A stretch of DNA of 64,000 bases from Limnoperna fortunei (GCA_944474755.1 OX104117.1:55002964-55066963); one strand, 5' to 3'. Positions 1-13,365 are shown, counted from the first letter of the stretch. Notes: generated by a model from the letters alone, not told the origin. Numbers and translations: made by a program.

Positions 1-3000
1 AACATACATCAATAAAATCAAATACAGCTAAGTCCTAAGATATTTACCTGTCATTTATAGAAATTTTGTACTGTATAGTTTTAATTTACCAGGTTAAAAT
101 GCCATTTGAAGTGGCATGTTTTGATCTGAACTCGGCACTCGCCGGACAGAAAACTCTAAATTAAAAATATAAATAGTAATGGTGACAAATCGCGACATAT
201 AAATTATTAAATCAATTATAATATTACGTCTTCGGTCCAATTTTCAGCTTTCAAACCCCCCGGGAACAAATTTGTGTCAGCTTTTTCGGTGACAAAATGC
301 CGAAAAGGGGGGTGTTGGAAGCAACTCGATGTACGCTTCGAAAAATATTTAGCATCTGTCTGCCAAAGTAGAATAGATAACATATCAGTACTTATTAAAT
401 ATATTATATATAATAGTATTATGTATTTTGTGTAATTTGTGGGTCTCAAAGCCTCTTTGAACAAATTTGTGTCAGCTTTTTCTACAAAAAGGGGGGAGGC
501 TGAAATACATTTGCAATGTAATGGTAAATTTTTGGAGCTGTGTGTGCATTAGAGAAAAAAAGTGTGGTATAATCATAACAATCATTAAAATATATTATAG
601 AAATCCCAAATCAACATGATTGTTCAATATATACATATATATATTCAAGCTGAACAAATTTTTAAACCTTCAAATTCAGGAAACCATGTAGACAAATACT
701 CTTGTCTGCCATTGGAAAACAAGGTAAAAATAAAGGACAAAAAATGCCTTTTTGTTGTAGCATTAAAGACCCTACACTTTTAGCTTGTAGGGTTGTACAG
801 ACAAGGAAAGTTGAACTCCTTGTCCTAGCTTAACACATCAGTCGATATGCTACCCTTAAAATTCTCAATGTCGCAAATTTTCCTAGCAAGAGTTTTAAAG
901 GCCACTAAGATTGACTTAGTAGACACAATGCAAGATACAGTGACCATTAGTGACCCATAAGCAAAATGGAAACAATGTTTCTTTCTTTTTTTTTTTTGAT
1001 TCAATTACACGACACTTATTTCAGTCAGTATAAATAGTGAAAAAAACTCCATAAACTACATAAAACTGATGCTATAAAAGATTTAAACATATTATTTGCA
1101 AAACATTAAATATATATTAATTTATTCAGGCATAATAACAACTATGGGTCCAGTAAAATACAAAATTATATTTAAAAAAAATTGAAATAACAGAAATACA
1201 AAATAATACAAATTTTAGTAATCCAAAAGTTTCTGACCATCTTAATTTTATCAAAAAAAAACTTAAGTTATAATAACATGAACAATTAAGGAAGAGTTAT
1301 ATTCATCTTTTAAGACATTTCATAATTTACAGAGACTTTGTTGTCTTGGTATTTTGTTATTACATCCAGTTTTAATTAACAGAAGATAGTTACTAGTACG
1401 AAATTGCGTTATTTAGCTGCCTGTTTATAAATTTTTTCTCTTTGCATGAATTTCTCATAATTAGTCTATACTACAATGTGAAATTTATCATTTTTCTGAG
1501 GGCAATATATTGCAATGAGACATGTCAGACTGATATTAACTTATCCAAAGAGTGAATACATGTTATAAAACTCATTTACTGGCATTTTATTCCATAGAAA
1601 CAAATTATACTGACCCCAAATGCCTGTGATTTAGATTGCTTTATAAACTCACATGCTAGGGCCAACGACTCACTTTTAGGATTTAATATTATATCTCTGT
1701 CTATAAAATAGATCTACTGACACTATTATTTTTATAAATTTATTTTTAAAATGTTCCTTTAATACAGTTACACAGAACTTAATTCACATTTTATTTCCCT
1801 TTTTCTTTTGTTAAGGGATGATCACAGATTTTAAAATTATGTTAATAGCTGCCAGTTTTTTAAATCTTACTTCTTGCTGGAGATAAGTTTCCATAAATTT
1901 TAATATCCCTTTTTTGTAAACTATAAAATAATATTAAAAAATACCAGTTTGATTTAAGTGTTTATTTAAAGTCTAATTTTTTTGGAAAGGATGCTTAAGT
2001 TTACTAATTGGTTTGTCAAGAAATGTTAATTATGCCATTCAATATCAGCTTTACATTCAATGAGTATCATAGAAGCAAATCTATACCAAGTGCAGAAACC
2101 ATCATTAGATAAATTTTGTACCTAATAGCTAACTCGATAATGTTTGTAAGAAATGGAATTTATACTATCACAATGCAGTTCAAAAAAATTAATTACTGCT
2201 CGAGATTTAATCTCCCAAGCTTACTTTTTTCAGACATAAAATAGCAAAGCCTAATTATAAAATACTCAACATGTATATAAATTTCTCCATATAAATAAAT
2301 TTAAGCAATTCCAATTCTAAAATTAAATAAATTCTTTGTTTTAAACTGCATAATGCTGCATTTGACTTAATATGGTAGTCAAAATGCATATATACATGTA
2401 AAACAGTTTCAGTTATAAATAATAAAGACCCCCACTTGTTTTAAACAGCAATAAGTTGCAAAATAATGACAGCAATAAATGTCAGAAATATTAACTAGTT
2501 ATTTTGGTGCAAGCAGTATGTTATTTAACTTCATCGGTTGTAAAAAGTAACCTACATGTATGGGCCAGCTGAAAAAATCTTAATTCAACTAGAAGTTGTG
2601 GAGGCCACAGTATATGACATGGAACTTGGTTATAGAATTTTATAGGCATCATTTAACTGTGTGATTGTTGGAATTCAATATGAACATTATGACATTATAA
2701 ATATATTAATTTTTCATTCCTTAAAGGTTCACCCTCTTAAAAGTGTGGGTGGTTGTGTGTGTGTGAAAAGGGGGGGGGGGTAGGGGGCTATCACTCTACG
2801 TGTAATATACGTTATTAAATGCCAAAAACATATATCATCATTAAATTATCAACAGACAGCATATTTGAAACTATTATACGACTTACGTACGCTGTGTGTA
2901 CAAATTCACAACAAACACGAAGGCACATGGAGCTTTCCTCAATTCCTGTCAAATTGCACCGTGTCTTGGCACAAAATAATTCTTGGGAATTCGATATATA

Positions 3001-5396
3001 CTAGACTTTTAACGAGTCATGCTTAATGTCAAATTTAAACAAACATTTCTTCTTCAAAACGACAGTTTCGTGGATTAAACATAATATGTGTTCGTCAACA
3101 TTTGAAAACTCGCACGTGTTTTGGTCATGTTGGTAAACAACCTCGTGGCTTTTTACGAGAGATGGTGACACATTTCGACTGGTATTACGAGAAAAACTAT
3201 TGGTTAATAAAGAATAAACAGTTGTAAAAATACATAAAAAGGGCCGGGAATAAAATTGTGTCAGCTTTTACTTTTGAATAAATTTGTAAACAAACGGCCC
3301 GCGCCATGTTTACGTAAAAAAATGACGATTTTGTATCATAGATCTTACGCAATCTGTTGATTACATCTGTGTCTCACACATACAGTCATGCATCAAAATA
3401 TACCCTTGATCGATTCCTGTATTACGTATAAATTGTTACATTTAATTTAACGATTTTATTTAAGAAAAACTTAACCTCGCCAATTTCTCCTGACCTGAAC
3501 AATTTTTATAGGTGGCGCTGTTAAGAAATTTTTGGTTTACATACGGGTAACTTTTACGGCGTTAAATTGACCTTTATCTGTCAAATCGGGGCCTTTGCTG
3601 TCCTACTGACATGTAAATGTCAACCTAAATGTCTTGTAAAAATTTAAATCACATATAATCCAATCAAATGAACAAATTTTGGTTGGAATATTTACAAATT
3701 GACATTCTTCTGTCACTGACAGATCTGTCCGTGTTAAAACAATCTCGTTTTGGGTTACTTCACCCACCTCTTTCTCAGTCCTTTTTCAGTTCCAATACGT
3801 CCGGATTACAGAAAATTTTAATTAAATCATTTACTACTGCTTTCACATACTGCACAGAACTCCATTTCATTCAGTCCACTACTTTATCAATATCACGTTC
3901 AACACGTGGAAGTATTCGTATGCAAATTTGTATATGCCATTGCAGTCGTCCACATTTCATTTGAAAAACAAATGGCACCAGCTGTCACCGCTCATACAGC
4001 TTCTTTTTGAGGTCCGGAGGGAATCTGTCCAACATATCGTTAAAACAATCCACGATACAGGGCGCAGACATTTTTTGTTTACATGTAAACATTAGGCGAA
4101 GGTTACGATAAATTTCATTGGCTGATGTTAACTCCGGTCACCGCCAGATGGCGACACTCAGACCCGAAAAATATATATGTATGTTGTCAGGGGTGATGAT
4201 GGAGCGAACGCGGACTCAGAACCCCTGACTTGGGAGGATGAGGGGGTGAAGGCAAATTAATTCATTGCGGAAAATCTGCACGAAAATTACAAATTGAATC
4301 ATGAAAAGGTATTCCTTTCCCCGAACAACAACCCCTTTTAGATCCACCACTGCTTTAGCATGTTTTTATTCAAAAGTGTAAACGAAAACTTTTTTTATTT
4401 AATTGGCGTGGGGTTTTTTTCCTTGAAAAAGAGTGTGTGGGTGTGGTGTTATATGCCCAGCGACACTATATGGGTTATGTATGGGCGATTGCCAAAGAAG
4501 CCATGAACATGGAAAATTTATTTTTACTATAAAAATTATATCTTTTTAATTTGAAATTAATATTGCTGAATGAATTTTTTTAAATTTTACATTGAAATAG
4601 AAATCCTCAAAATTATATAGTTTCTATCAATTAAGGGCCTTGTTTAAGCGGTGCTTTGTTTAAACGAAACCGAAACCCTGATAGAATACTGTATTTGTTT
4701 TGAATTGTAATGTTGTGTGCAATTGAGTGTCATATACATGTATGTTATGCCCTATAAAGGCCACTATGATTAGGAATTAAGAATATCTTATCTTTGCAAG
4801 AAAAAATTCGCGTTTGAAATTTTTTTTCAACTTAATTATTGAAAAAAAACGCCAATGAATTAATAACGCTTATATTAATATCTAACACTACCAAAATCTT
4901 CTTTTTTTACGTTAAAACTCCTTTTCGGAGTCTTTTGTATATTCATATTGATGATATTTGCAGGGGCACCTGCTAAAAGTAATGTTACATTTTGTGACAA
5001 TGTCATAAATTTTTAGTTATATTGTCATTTTTTATGTTGACTCTGGTCCAATGAAATCCATCAAATGCACCTTTTGTCTACGCTTACAGAAATGTAAAAT
5101 TATTTGCGTTTTTATAAATGTCTATGAAAACTGAAAGTCTTCGGCTATCTTCAGAATTTTTCAATTCTTTTGAACTTTCTTTTCAATTCTTAGTCATTCG
5201 GTTTGTCAACTCTCGCGTGCCTGTCTTTTTCAGTTTTTTCTCTACTGCATTTTGAAGGCTTCTGTTTTTAGTCACTTATAAGTTATCATAATGAAAATAC
5301 AAGTAAGCAGTGCATGTTTTCAAATTTTCTTAGCTCAGGCTTTTGAAAATGATCACAAATAATTAAAGGCTATTTTAAAATTGAATGCAGCTAAGG
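1..5396. other. Gene-free AT-rich DNA
   Basis: I see no open reading frame with a recognisable domain and no convincing exon chain in this stretch. It holds homopolymer runs and a G-rich patch near 2768-2786. A short motif beginning ACAAATTTGTGTCAGC occurs near 265 and 453, with a related piece near 3255. ORFs of 60-100 codons here look like chance frames. Confidence 0.6.
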
Positions 5397-5547
5397 GTAT
5401 CCGAAAAAGTGTTTTCCAATATCCAAGTAAATAAAATGGATTTAAATATCCCATATACCAGTAAGTTTTGCCTCAAATATCCTGTATACCATGAATAAAA
5501 TAGGTGCATATCCCATATCCCAATATGCCCTAAACAAGCCTCATAAA
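5397..5547 (+). repeat. Direct repeat flanking a fold-back element, left copy
   Basis: About 150 bp rich in ATATCCCATATCCC-type words, ending CCCTAAACAAGCCTCA. A diverged copy in the same orientation lies at about 7295-7447, so the pair brackets the fold-back element between them. Not recognised as a known family. Confidence 0.7.
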
Positions 5548-5599
5548 ACACTTATTCCGTTTTCCGTTTCCGTTCTGCATTCCGTTTCCGCGTTTTAGT

Positions 5600-7032
5600 A
5601 ACACCCCCGGTCCACCACGTGCACGAGATCCCGCCTGTCGTCTGCAGCAAAGAATCTAACCTGGTCTCCTTGTGCAATATTTTTCATTGACGCAAGCTTC
5701 ACTTCAAATATAACACCAGGTCAGGACCTCCGATATAAGCATTTTAATTGGTTGATAATATGACGCCATTTAATATCATATGCACATGTCAATCATTTTT
5801 TAAAGCTGGGAATACCTTTTCTTGATTAAATTTAAATATAAATTACATTTAACTTTACGTTAAAATTATTAAATCTTAATGCAAACTCAGCTGAGAAATG
5901 TAAACATTAAACGTCATAAAGAGAATTACGTCATAATACGTTCGGTCTACTTGAACTTATCTATGATACTAAATGGTTAGTCTAGAGAATACCCGAACGT
6001 CAAATTTCAACGCTGTCACCGTTGAAATCAAATGCTCCTGACCTGACGTTATATCCGAAGGCCGCTTAGGCTAATGAGGATATCATCGTCAGGGTACCAG
6101 AATACAAAGAATCATGATGGAGTCGAAATGGAATGCAAGGAATGCTAGATTACAGGTCGCTTTCATTTCGAGTCGGATTAGGGGCACTCATACAAAAGTT
6201 CACTGAAGAAAGGATAGGTGATGAAAATTTCAATTTCAGCAGGCTGGGAGTTGAAACGATGGGGGCAAGAATTAATCTCAGAGCGGAGATGAAAAAAGAC
6301 ATGATATGCTACTTTTTAAAACTCATACAAATAACATACATGTACATTTAACTTGAAACACATTTGAATAAGTTTTCAGTATCTTTGGGCGTTTAAATAA
6401 CTTTATATCACACTTATACTGAATATTAAAAGATAAATCTCGGTTTCTTATTGATGAAAGCTCCAATTTCAAGTTAGTAAGATGAGAACAAATGCCGAGC
6501 GAAGCGAGGCTAAGAATTTTTGGTAAAATTTTCGGTCGTTAGACGTTCTGTTTGGGCAAAAATTCGAAATATTTAGAAAAAATAAGGGCTTTCTTACGAA
6601 TTCACCTTGAATTTATGAATTAATTAGGAAAATTAGAGCTGCCTCTGCCCCCCAAAAAAGGAGGAAAATTAGGGCCAGTGGAAAGCCTGCAGTGGGTAAA
6701 CGCCCAAAAATACTGAAAACTTATTCAAATGATCAATGTACATGTATGTCATATGTAAGAGTTTTAAAAAGTAGCATACCATGTCTTTTTCTTATCTTCG
6801 CTCTGAGATTAATTCTTGCCCCCATCGTTTCAACTCCCAGTCTGCTAAGATCTACATCAGAAAGGTAATTGAAATTTTTTCATCACCTATCATTTCTTAA
6901 GTAAACTTTTGTGAGTGTCCCTAATCCGACTCGCATTAAAGCGACTTGTAATCTTACATTCCTAATCGACTCCATCATGATTCTTTGCTGCAGACGACAG
7001 GCGGGATCTCGTGCACGTGGTGGACCGGTGTT
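5600..7032. mobile_element. Fold-back/MITE-like element with long inverted arms
   Basis: The first ~55 bp (5600-5656) are repeated in inverted orientation at 6980-7032, with one CCC indel as the main difference. Inward of this the inverted homology continues between about 6106-6396 and 6694-6984. The arms therefore total roughly 340 bp each around a ~300 bp centre. No transposase is present, and the 72-codon ORF inside the left arm is not convincing. Target duplications are unclear: TTTAGTA on the left versus TCTAGTA on the right is only suggestive. This is a non-autonomous DNA element of undetermined superfamily. Confidence 0.7.
5657..6104. mobile_element. Insertion nested in left arm of the fold-back element
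   Basis: The left arm is interrupted relative to the right arm. The 9-mer CAAAGAATC occurs immediately before (5648-5656) and immediately after (6105-6113) this 448-bp segment, but once in the uninterrupted right arm. Ends are weakly inverted (TAACCTGGT versus TATTCTGGT). Inside lies a second inverted pair around CAGGTCAGGA (about 5716 and 6035). A 9-bp duplication would suit a Mutator-like element, an 8-bp reading would suit hAT; undecided. Confidence 0.6.
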
Positions 7033-7129
7033 TCTAGTAAAAAAAACCCGCCAATATTTTTTCCGTCCGATCAGTCGATGCCACTAACTCAACTAATTTC
7101 AAGCGAATATAAATCAATTACCACAAAAA

Positions 7130-8352
7130 ACACACCTAGCATAATGATAAATTAACCGAATATATAATGACATTTCAGCCTAATATAATGCGAAGTCAAA
7201 CTAACATAGTGAAGTCTACGTAATATAAATCATGGGGCTTGTTTGGGGGTACCAATATCCCATATCCCCGTAAATTTTTCATCAAATATCCCGTATCCGA
7301 AAAAGTGTTTTTCCGATATCCCATATCCCTGTAAATAGAATGGATTTAAATACCCCATATCCCAGTAAGTTTTGCCTTAAATATCCCGTATCCCATGAAC
7401 AAAATATGTGAATATCCCATATCCCAATATACCCTAAACAAGCCTCAATAATCCAGCAATCGACACAATATATTGAAGAAGAGACTTAATATATAAACAC
7501 GTCTACTGAATATAATAATGAAAGAGCTTGCATATAGACAAAAAGCACTCGATATAATATAGATAACATAATACAATGATAAAACCACCGAATATAATGG
7601 AAAACCAACCCAACATAGAGTTAAGAGTACCAACTATACAGTCAAAACCACTCAATATAATGACAAATTACACACAATATTAAGACATATGCACTCTATA
7701 TAAAGACATAAGCACTCAATATAAAGACATAACCACTCAATATAAAGACATAAGCACTCAATATAATATAGATACAACATATGCACTTAATATAAAGACA
7801 TATGTACTCAATATAAAGAGATAAGTATGCAATAAAAAGACATAAGCACTCAATATAAAGACATATGCACTTAATATAAAGACGTATGCACTCAATATAA
7901 AGGCGTATGCACTCAATATAAAGACATATGCACTCAATATAAAGACATTAGCACCCAATATAAAGACATATGCACTCAATATAAAGACATATGCACTCAA
8001 TATAAAGAGATATGCACTCAATATAAAGACATAAGCACTCAATATAAAGACATATGCACCTAATATAAAGACATAAGCACTCAATATAATATAGATACAA
8101 CATATGCACCTAATATAAAGACATATGCACTCAATATAAAGACATATGCACTCAATATAAAGACATAAGCACCCAGTATAAAGACATATGCACTTAATAC
8201 AAAGACATAAGCACTCAATATAAAGACATATGCACCCAATATAAAGACATATGCACCCAATATAAAGACACGTGCACTCAATATAAAGACATATGCACTC
8301 AATATAAAGACATATGCACTCAATATAAAGGCATAAGCCCTCAATATAAACT
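7130..8352. repeat. 21-bp minisatellite with decayed left flank
   Basis: From about 7680 to 8350 the sequence is a tandem array of a 21-bp unit, AATATAAAGACATATGCACTC, with small variants such as CATAAGCAC and CACCTAA. Units become progressively degenerate leftward to about 7130. A marked variant containing ATATAGATACAAC recurs near 7761 and 8086, which suggests a higher-order repeat of about 325 bp. On the minus strand the array keeps an open frame of a repeated SAYVFIL heptad because 21 is divisible by three; I do not regard that as a gene. Confidence 0.9.
7295..7447 (+). repeat. Direct repeat flanking a fold-back element, right copy
   Basis: Diverged same-orientation copy of 5397-5547, again ending CCCTAAACAAGCCTCA. 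The outer position of the pair relative to 5600-7032 suggests that the element inserted into, or was duplicated with, this repeat. Confidence 0.7.
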
Positions 8353-8429
8353 TGTTTCTACCGAATATAATGTCGATACCACAGAGTATAGACAAAATCC
8401 GTATGTAAAGACAGCTACGGCGTTCCATA

Positions 8430-9318
8430 CAAAATGAAAAAACGGAGTTTGTTATAAGAAATAGTCACAAGTGACTCTAAATAACAATAATCATTTGCGC
8501 GGATTATCACATAAGATTTTTTATTGTATTCTCATTGTTAGCAGAAATAAGTAATATAGGTCAATGACGTTGTTGGTTATTAGTTGCTAATAGTGACATT
8601 TTGAACACTCACTACAGCGACATAAATCGAAGACATCAGACAGTCTTTCATTTCTGTAGCTATTAGGATCTATTTCTGCTACTGGGAACTGTCTTTGATC
8701 CACGTTAGATCCTCGATTCACACCAGAACTTCTAGTTGAATACATTTCAAGATCCTAGCAAAATGAGTGTAATGTAAATAAGAAATTCAATATATTATCT
8801 TTTTACGTTTGATGGGATATGATCGTATTAACAAACCAGGTTGGTAAAAAAAGACATAGGTCTGCTAGAGATAAGTGCGAAATTATTTTATTCGTTATCT
8901 TACGTATTTAAACAGACCGGCGATTATTCCGTGAAAAAGGGGGGTCCATGGACATTTATAAATGAGGTCTACTTTCATCCGATACATGTACTTAGGTAAA
9001 CATTAGACATTGTATAGTCAGTTTAACGAAAATTTCAGTATGACTAACAGGATGCAACATAGTCTGTCTGAAAGCTTTTACTATGCAAAACATCGTTTGT
9101 CACATAACGACCTAAAATACATTATCGTTTTGTTATTTCATATGAAAAAAAACTACAATTTGATTTACTTTTCTTGCTTGCATATTTTCAGATCAAAGAA
9201 ATGGATAAAAGAAACATTCATGATTTTTGTTCCTGTTTTGTGTTGCGATCAGTGTAATGGTTTACTGGACACAAGTAACATGTAGAATAGACGAAACGTG
9301 TCAATTAGAACACATACT
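8430..9318. other. Presumed upstream region of the calcium-channel-gamma-like gene
   Basis: No supported coding exon. A 91-codon frame at 9010-9285 has no recognisable domain and ends just before the first credible exon, so it may be 5' untranslated sequence or chance. No TATA box could be assigned with confidence. Confidence 0.4.
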
Positions 9319-12300
9319 ATGCATTGTTCAAAATTTATTCTGGCTGTTGTAGCTTTTAGCCTCGGAGCAGTATCACTTGTGAGCATATCATTAGCTATTT
9401 CAACTGACTATTGGTTACTTTTATTCGAAGAAGTTAAATTTCAACCCGACTTGGTGGATGACCCGTCACCCATACTAAATGAAACTGAAACTAAAATAAT
9501 GGTTCGATCCAAAATTGGACTCTTCCGATTTTGTGTTTTGACTGTTTTGAATGGTAAGCTGTATTATGTTTTTCACTCGCAACTACCGCTACTTGAGAGC
9601 TACTGTGTTGACTTCTAAATAATAAATAACATGAAATACAAGATACAATTACCTTAAAAGTAAACACTCTTATTTCAAACCTTCGCATTTATGTTATTAA
9701 CTTATATTTGAGGCATGTTACTAAATATAGATGCTATTATTCATTCTGGGATTGATTGTATAATAAAAATCAAATCAATATAAACAATATGGCGGATGTA
9801 AAGACGAAAAACATATAAGTAATTGCAATTTAAGATGTTATTTTCATATTTAATATAACAACTAGGGACTTTTAATTCGGTCAATACGCTTTATATGGAC
9901 TTCGTCGTCGGTCAACATCATTATACATGGTCCAGTTAAGCGTATTGGCCACTTCAATACTTGAATAATACATCGCAGTATAAGTTAATAATTTCTCAGT
10001 ATACTAGATTGTGAATTAACTTATTATCTTTGAGATTTAATCACGTCCTTTCAAATATTTATTACGAGAATGAAAAATTCTTGCCACCGTAATTAAACAA
10101 TGCTAAGTTCAGCCACCAGACCCCATGCTTACAATTTTGTTAGCATAAGGTAAGCCAATGCACATGATCTGGAAAACCTCAATAAAACAAATTATGGTTA
10201 GGACATTAATTTACTTCAATGCCACACTGAGATTGACCTTACAAGTAGCACCCATCCTCTTGATGTTATGGGCCGGAAATAAAAATCCAACTGGGGGATA
10301 ATAACTACATTATAACAAAAACTTAACACTTGCCGCACACATTTTATAAATATTGATTTTGTTTGTTTACATGATGTTTAACGCCACTTTCAGCAATTTT
10401 TCAGCTATTTCACAGCGCCCGCAGTGAGACTCAAACCCACAACCTCAGTGTTGACAGAACACGTGATCAATATTAGACGAACTACCTTAACCACTCCGCC
10501 ACTGAGGCCTCTATAAATATTGACCTATAGAATTAAATTTGTAGGATTATTTCACCAAAATCATTTTGTTTTCTAGGCTTCAGACGCAAACAAATCTCGA
10601 TATAAAATAAATTCATCCCTTCAGTTGTAACTTGACAAGTTTTTATATGTATATGCATTATAACCTTCACCGATTCCGTCCGACCAAGGGAATCGTGTTG
10701 TTCTATTAGGAAGTTACAAAACTCCATCAAGTAAAATTGTGCGAATGGTTTTCGGGTGCATCTTATAATTAAGCATTTCATTGTTATTTACTTAAATTTT
10801 GAAATCAAAATGTAAATGGCAATAAGTTTATTCTGTACTTTTTTAATTCTTTTAGAAATGTACTGTGAAGCATTGCCGTATACCAACATAAGAAAAGAGG
10901 GTGGAAAGAACGATAAGCAAGAGACAACAACAGCTATAGCTGGTATAATTTTCAATTAATAATCACCCGTAAAGCCATGTTTTAATTCAAAAATAGTTTA
11001 TTATGAATTCGTGTTGACATCAGACTTCAAATAAACCTTATTGGACGTCAATCTGATATTTTACTATCGTAAATTGCGGTTGTATATGGAGAATACTTAA
11101 TATGTCGGCAACGTGACCGTGCATTTGTTTGTCATTCATTTTAACCAAATGGACTGTCATAGTATGCATATTACAGAATTTAAATTTAAGTCTTTCTGTC
11201 ATGCGCAAATTCCATTTTTTGATTTCAGCCATTCATTTGATGCAAATAGTAGTGATGTGGCGTAAACTACACAAATAACTTGTCACCTTTTGAAAATCCT
11301 ATTTGTATCATTATTTTGTTTTCTACTAAAATTACACATGTATGTATTTCAGCGATTATTAGTTTTAAAAGATAAGTGTAATTTATTTGTGTAAAGTTTT
11401 TAATTTTAATTTCAGAGTCTCAAAGGGAAGCAACTCCAGTTTTTCTTACAGGATTTTTCCTAATAGTTTGTTCGACTATATGCAATGCAGTTGGAAATGT
11501 ACGACGGAATGTTTTAACACTAGTTGCAGCTGTTTTTTACATTAATGCAGGTAATTGTTAAGATTTGATCATTAATTACGATACAAATGTCACAAAACAT
11601 GGTACCAAAGCAAACCGATTGTTTCATTAGTTGGTCGAATAATTAAGATTTATTTTCATCAGTTTTCACAAATATATATTATTGATGGAACAATTATTAC
11701 TTTGTTTAATTGCTTGAAGAAAAAATACAAGATGGTTTCTTTAACCACTGACAGTGGCAGGTGCATAATACGTGCTTAAAATATCACAGAGAATTTCATA
11801 TTCACTAACTTTTTAGAATCATAAAATATGTATGAACACCAAGCAAAGAATAAACTCAAATGAATTTGACATGCTTAATGATTATGACTGCGCGTTCGTG
11901 ACTTTAATTACGATGTTCTGCATTTTAACACTATGAGGTGTCTGATTTTAAAGACAGTGTAGCCTTGAATTGAGAAAATGTGCAACGCTCATGATTAATA
12001 ATTAATAGCACGAAGTTTATTCGCAGTATGAGTGGTTAGCAAACAAAAATAAAGGTATTACCCCCCAAAAAACAATTAAAATAAAGGTATTAGTAAAAAA
12101 AGAAAATGGAAACGAATATATATATTATCAGCCTCTGGTTACTGTATTATAAATCAAATACATGTTTAATATAACTGAGTCGTACTGGCACTTGAAAATA
12201 AAAACAGTTTCTTGAGAATAAATCTATTATTTTTTTAGGCTTGTGTATTGCTGTTGGAATGATCTTGTATATTACGTTTATTAACGATGAGACTAGTCAT

Positions 12301-12519
12301 GCAAAGAAAAGCGAAGACTTGTCGTTTTCATATAGCTATGGCTGGTCAGCTTATCTTGTTGGCTTGTGCTTCTTTGCCTCGGAATTCGCTGCAGTGGTGT
12401 GTATAAAGATATTTTTCAAACGTTTCCCTAGCAGTGAGGAAAAGTTACGTATTGTCCCAGGATTGGAGAGGAAACTGTCAGTGCCTATGGGTCATTCGAA
12501 TCCAACAATTATTCTATAG
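9319..12519 (+). CDS. Calcium channel gamma subunit-like tetraspan membrane protein (4 exons)
   Basis: The four exons are 9319-9553, 10856-10942, 11416-11550 and 12239-12519. All flanking introns begin GT and end AG, the phases agree throughout, and the sum is 738 nt (245 aa). The ATG at 9319 is preferred because the frame upstream lacks another ATG. Predicted topology is four passes: residues ~7-30 in exon 1, two helices in exon 3 and the exon 3/4 junction, and one in exon 4. A long first extracellular loop contains an N-E-T glycosylation sequon and the segment IGLFRFC. The fourth helix starts Y-x-YGWSAYL, matching my memory of the CACNG/stargazin family. Family members act as auxiliary subunits of calcium channels or AMPA receptors at the plasma membrane. 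Exon 2 is short and polar. A more distant claudin-like protein is possible. Confidence 0.75.
10345..10523 (-). mobile_element. tRNA-derived SINE (V-SINE-like) with target duplication
   Basis: The minus strand reads a tRNA-like head with an A-box-like TGGCGGAGTGGTTAAGG and a B-box-like GGTTTGAGTC. It then runs into a tail ending AAGTGGCGTTAAACATCAT. The body (10357-10511) is bracketed by the 12-bp direct repeat TATAAATATTGA (10345-10356 and 10512-10523). It lies antisense in intron 1 of the membrane-protein gene. The tail resembles molluscan V-SINEs such as RUDI; that name is from memory, not a search. Confidence 0.85.
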
Positions 12520-12594
12520 CAAACTAATTCTGTATCTTTATGACATTGTGTACATGTAGTTCTCTTTTGTATTTTTATTATTATGTATTATGTA

Positions 12595-12600
12595 AATAAA
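12595..12600 (+). terminator. Polyadenylation signal of the gamma-like gene
   Basis: AATAAA lies about 75 bp after the stop codon at 12519, in the right strand and position for the final exon. Confidence 0.6.
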
Positions 12601-12850
12601 AGTGTAGTTATTTATATGTACACTCATAAACTGTTTTTCCTAAATGAGTTGGTTGTGGGCGTGTTTAACCTCCTACGCTGACAACACAGTGCCCTTCTTC
12701 GAACATTACCTTACAGCGAACAACGAATCGCTATAATTCTTTTAGTATAGACATGTAGCACCAACTATTTGGACTTGTTATATCATAGTGTTTCCTAGTA
12801 AGCATGTCCTGGTAAGACATATCGTTTTATAGAATAAAGTTCATGTGCGT

Positions 12851-12930
12851 TTTGTTTATTTTTCTGAATGGTGTTTAACGCCACTTTAACAATTTTTTCC
12901 GCTATATCGTTGCGTCAGTTTTTATTGAAC
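12851..12930 (-). mobile_element. SINE tail fragment
   Basis: GGTGTTTAACGCCACTTT and a following CAGTTTTTATTG match, as a reverse-complement tail, the SINE at 10357-10511 and the tails at 62461 and 63338. The tRNA-like head is missing, so this is a truncated copy. Confidence 0.7.
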
Positions 12931-13039
12931 AAATAATGTACAAAAAGCATAAAGATAGCATGTGCAATGAATAAACTAGGTTATTCAATAATATATAAAA
13001 CATTTTGTATAAAAATAATGTGACTGAAAAATTTGAATA

Positions 13040-13365
13040 AAAAAAGGATATTCACTAAAAATAAAATGGTTATTCACCGCGGGAAAATGCATGCGATTGT
13101 TATTTATAGAAACCCGGTTATTCCCTTTTTTAAATAACAATCGCATGCATTTTCCCGCTGTGAATAACCATTTTATTTTTAGTGAATATCCTTTTTTATT
13201 GAATAAAACAATAACTGTCTTTTGATTCGGTAAATGTGTGGAGTTATTGACTTTTGAAAAAACTCTATTTGTTATTCACCTCGCCCGCTGGGCTCGGTAA
13301 ATAACAGTTTTTTTCAAAAGTCAATAACTCCACACATTTACCTCATCAAAAGACAGTAATTGTAT
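13040..13365. repeat. Two adjacent long hairpins
   Basis: The first hairpin has arms at about 13047-13108 and 13127-13190, near-perfect over ~60 bp. It includes GCATGCGATTGTTATTTA and its complement around a ~20-bp loop. The second has arms at about 13210-13275 and 13300-13360, pairing GTGTGGAGTTATTGACTTTT with its complement. They sit between a SINE tail and the left end of the tyrosine-recombinase element. Their origin is unknown. Confidence 0.8.

Noticed and set aside
6133..6351. 72-codon ORF in the fold-back arm
   Set aside because: The inverted partner arm does not keep the frame and no domain is recognisable.
7758..8428. Minus-strand ORFs of repeated SAYVFIL-type peptides
   Set aside because: They come from the 21-bp minisatellite, whose unit length keeps any frame open; no start context, domain or conservation supports a gene.
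9010..9285. 91-codon ORF upstream of the gamma-like gene as a first exon
   Set aside because: No domain, no splice link to 9319 with matching phase that I could see; the four-exon model is complete without it.
10390..10511. A functional tRNA gene
   Set aside because: The A and B boxes lie in a SINE head with a long SINE tail and flanking 12-bp duplications; a cloverleaf with intact acceptor stem is not evident.
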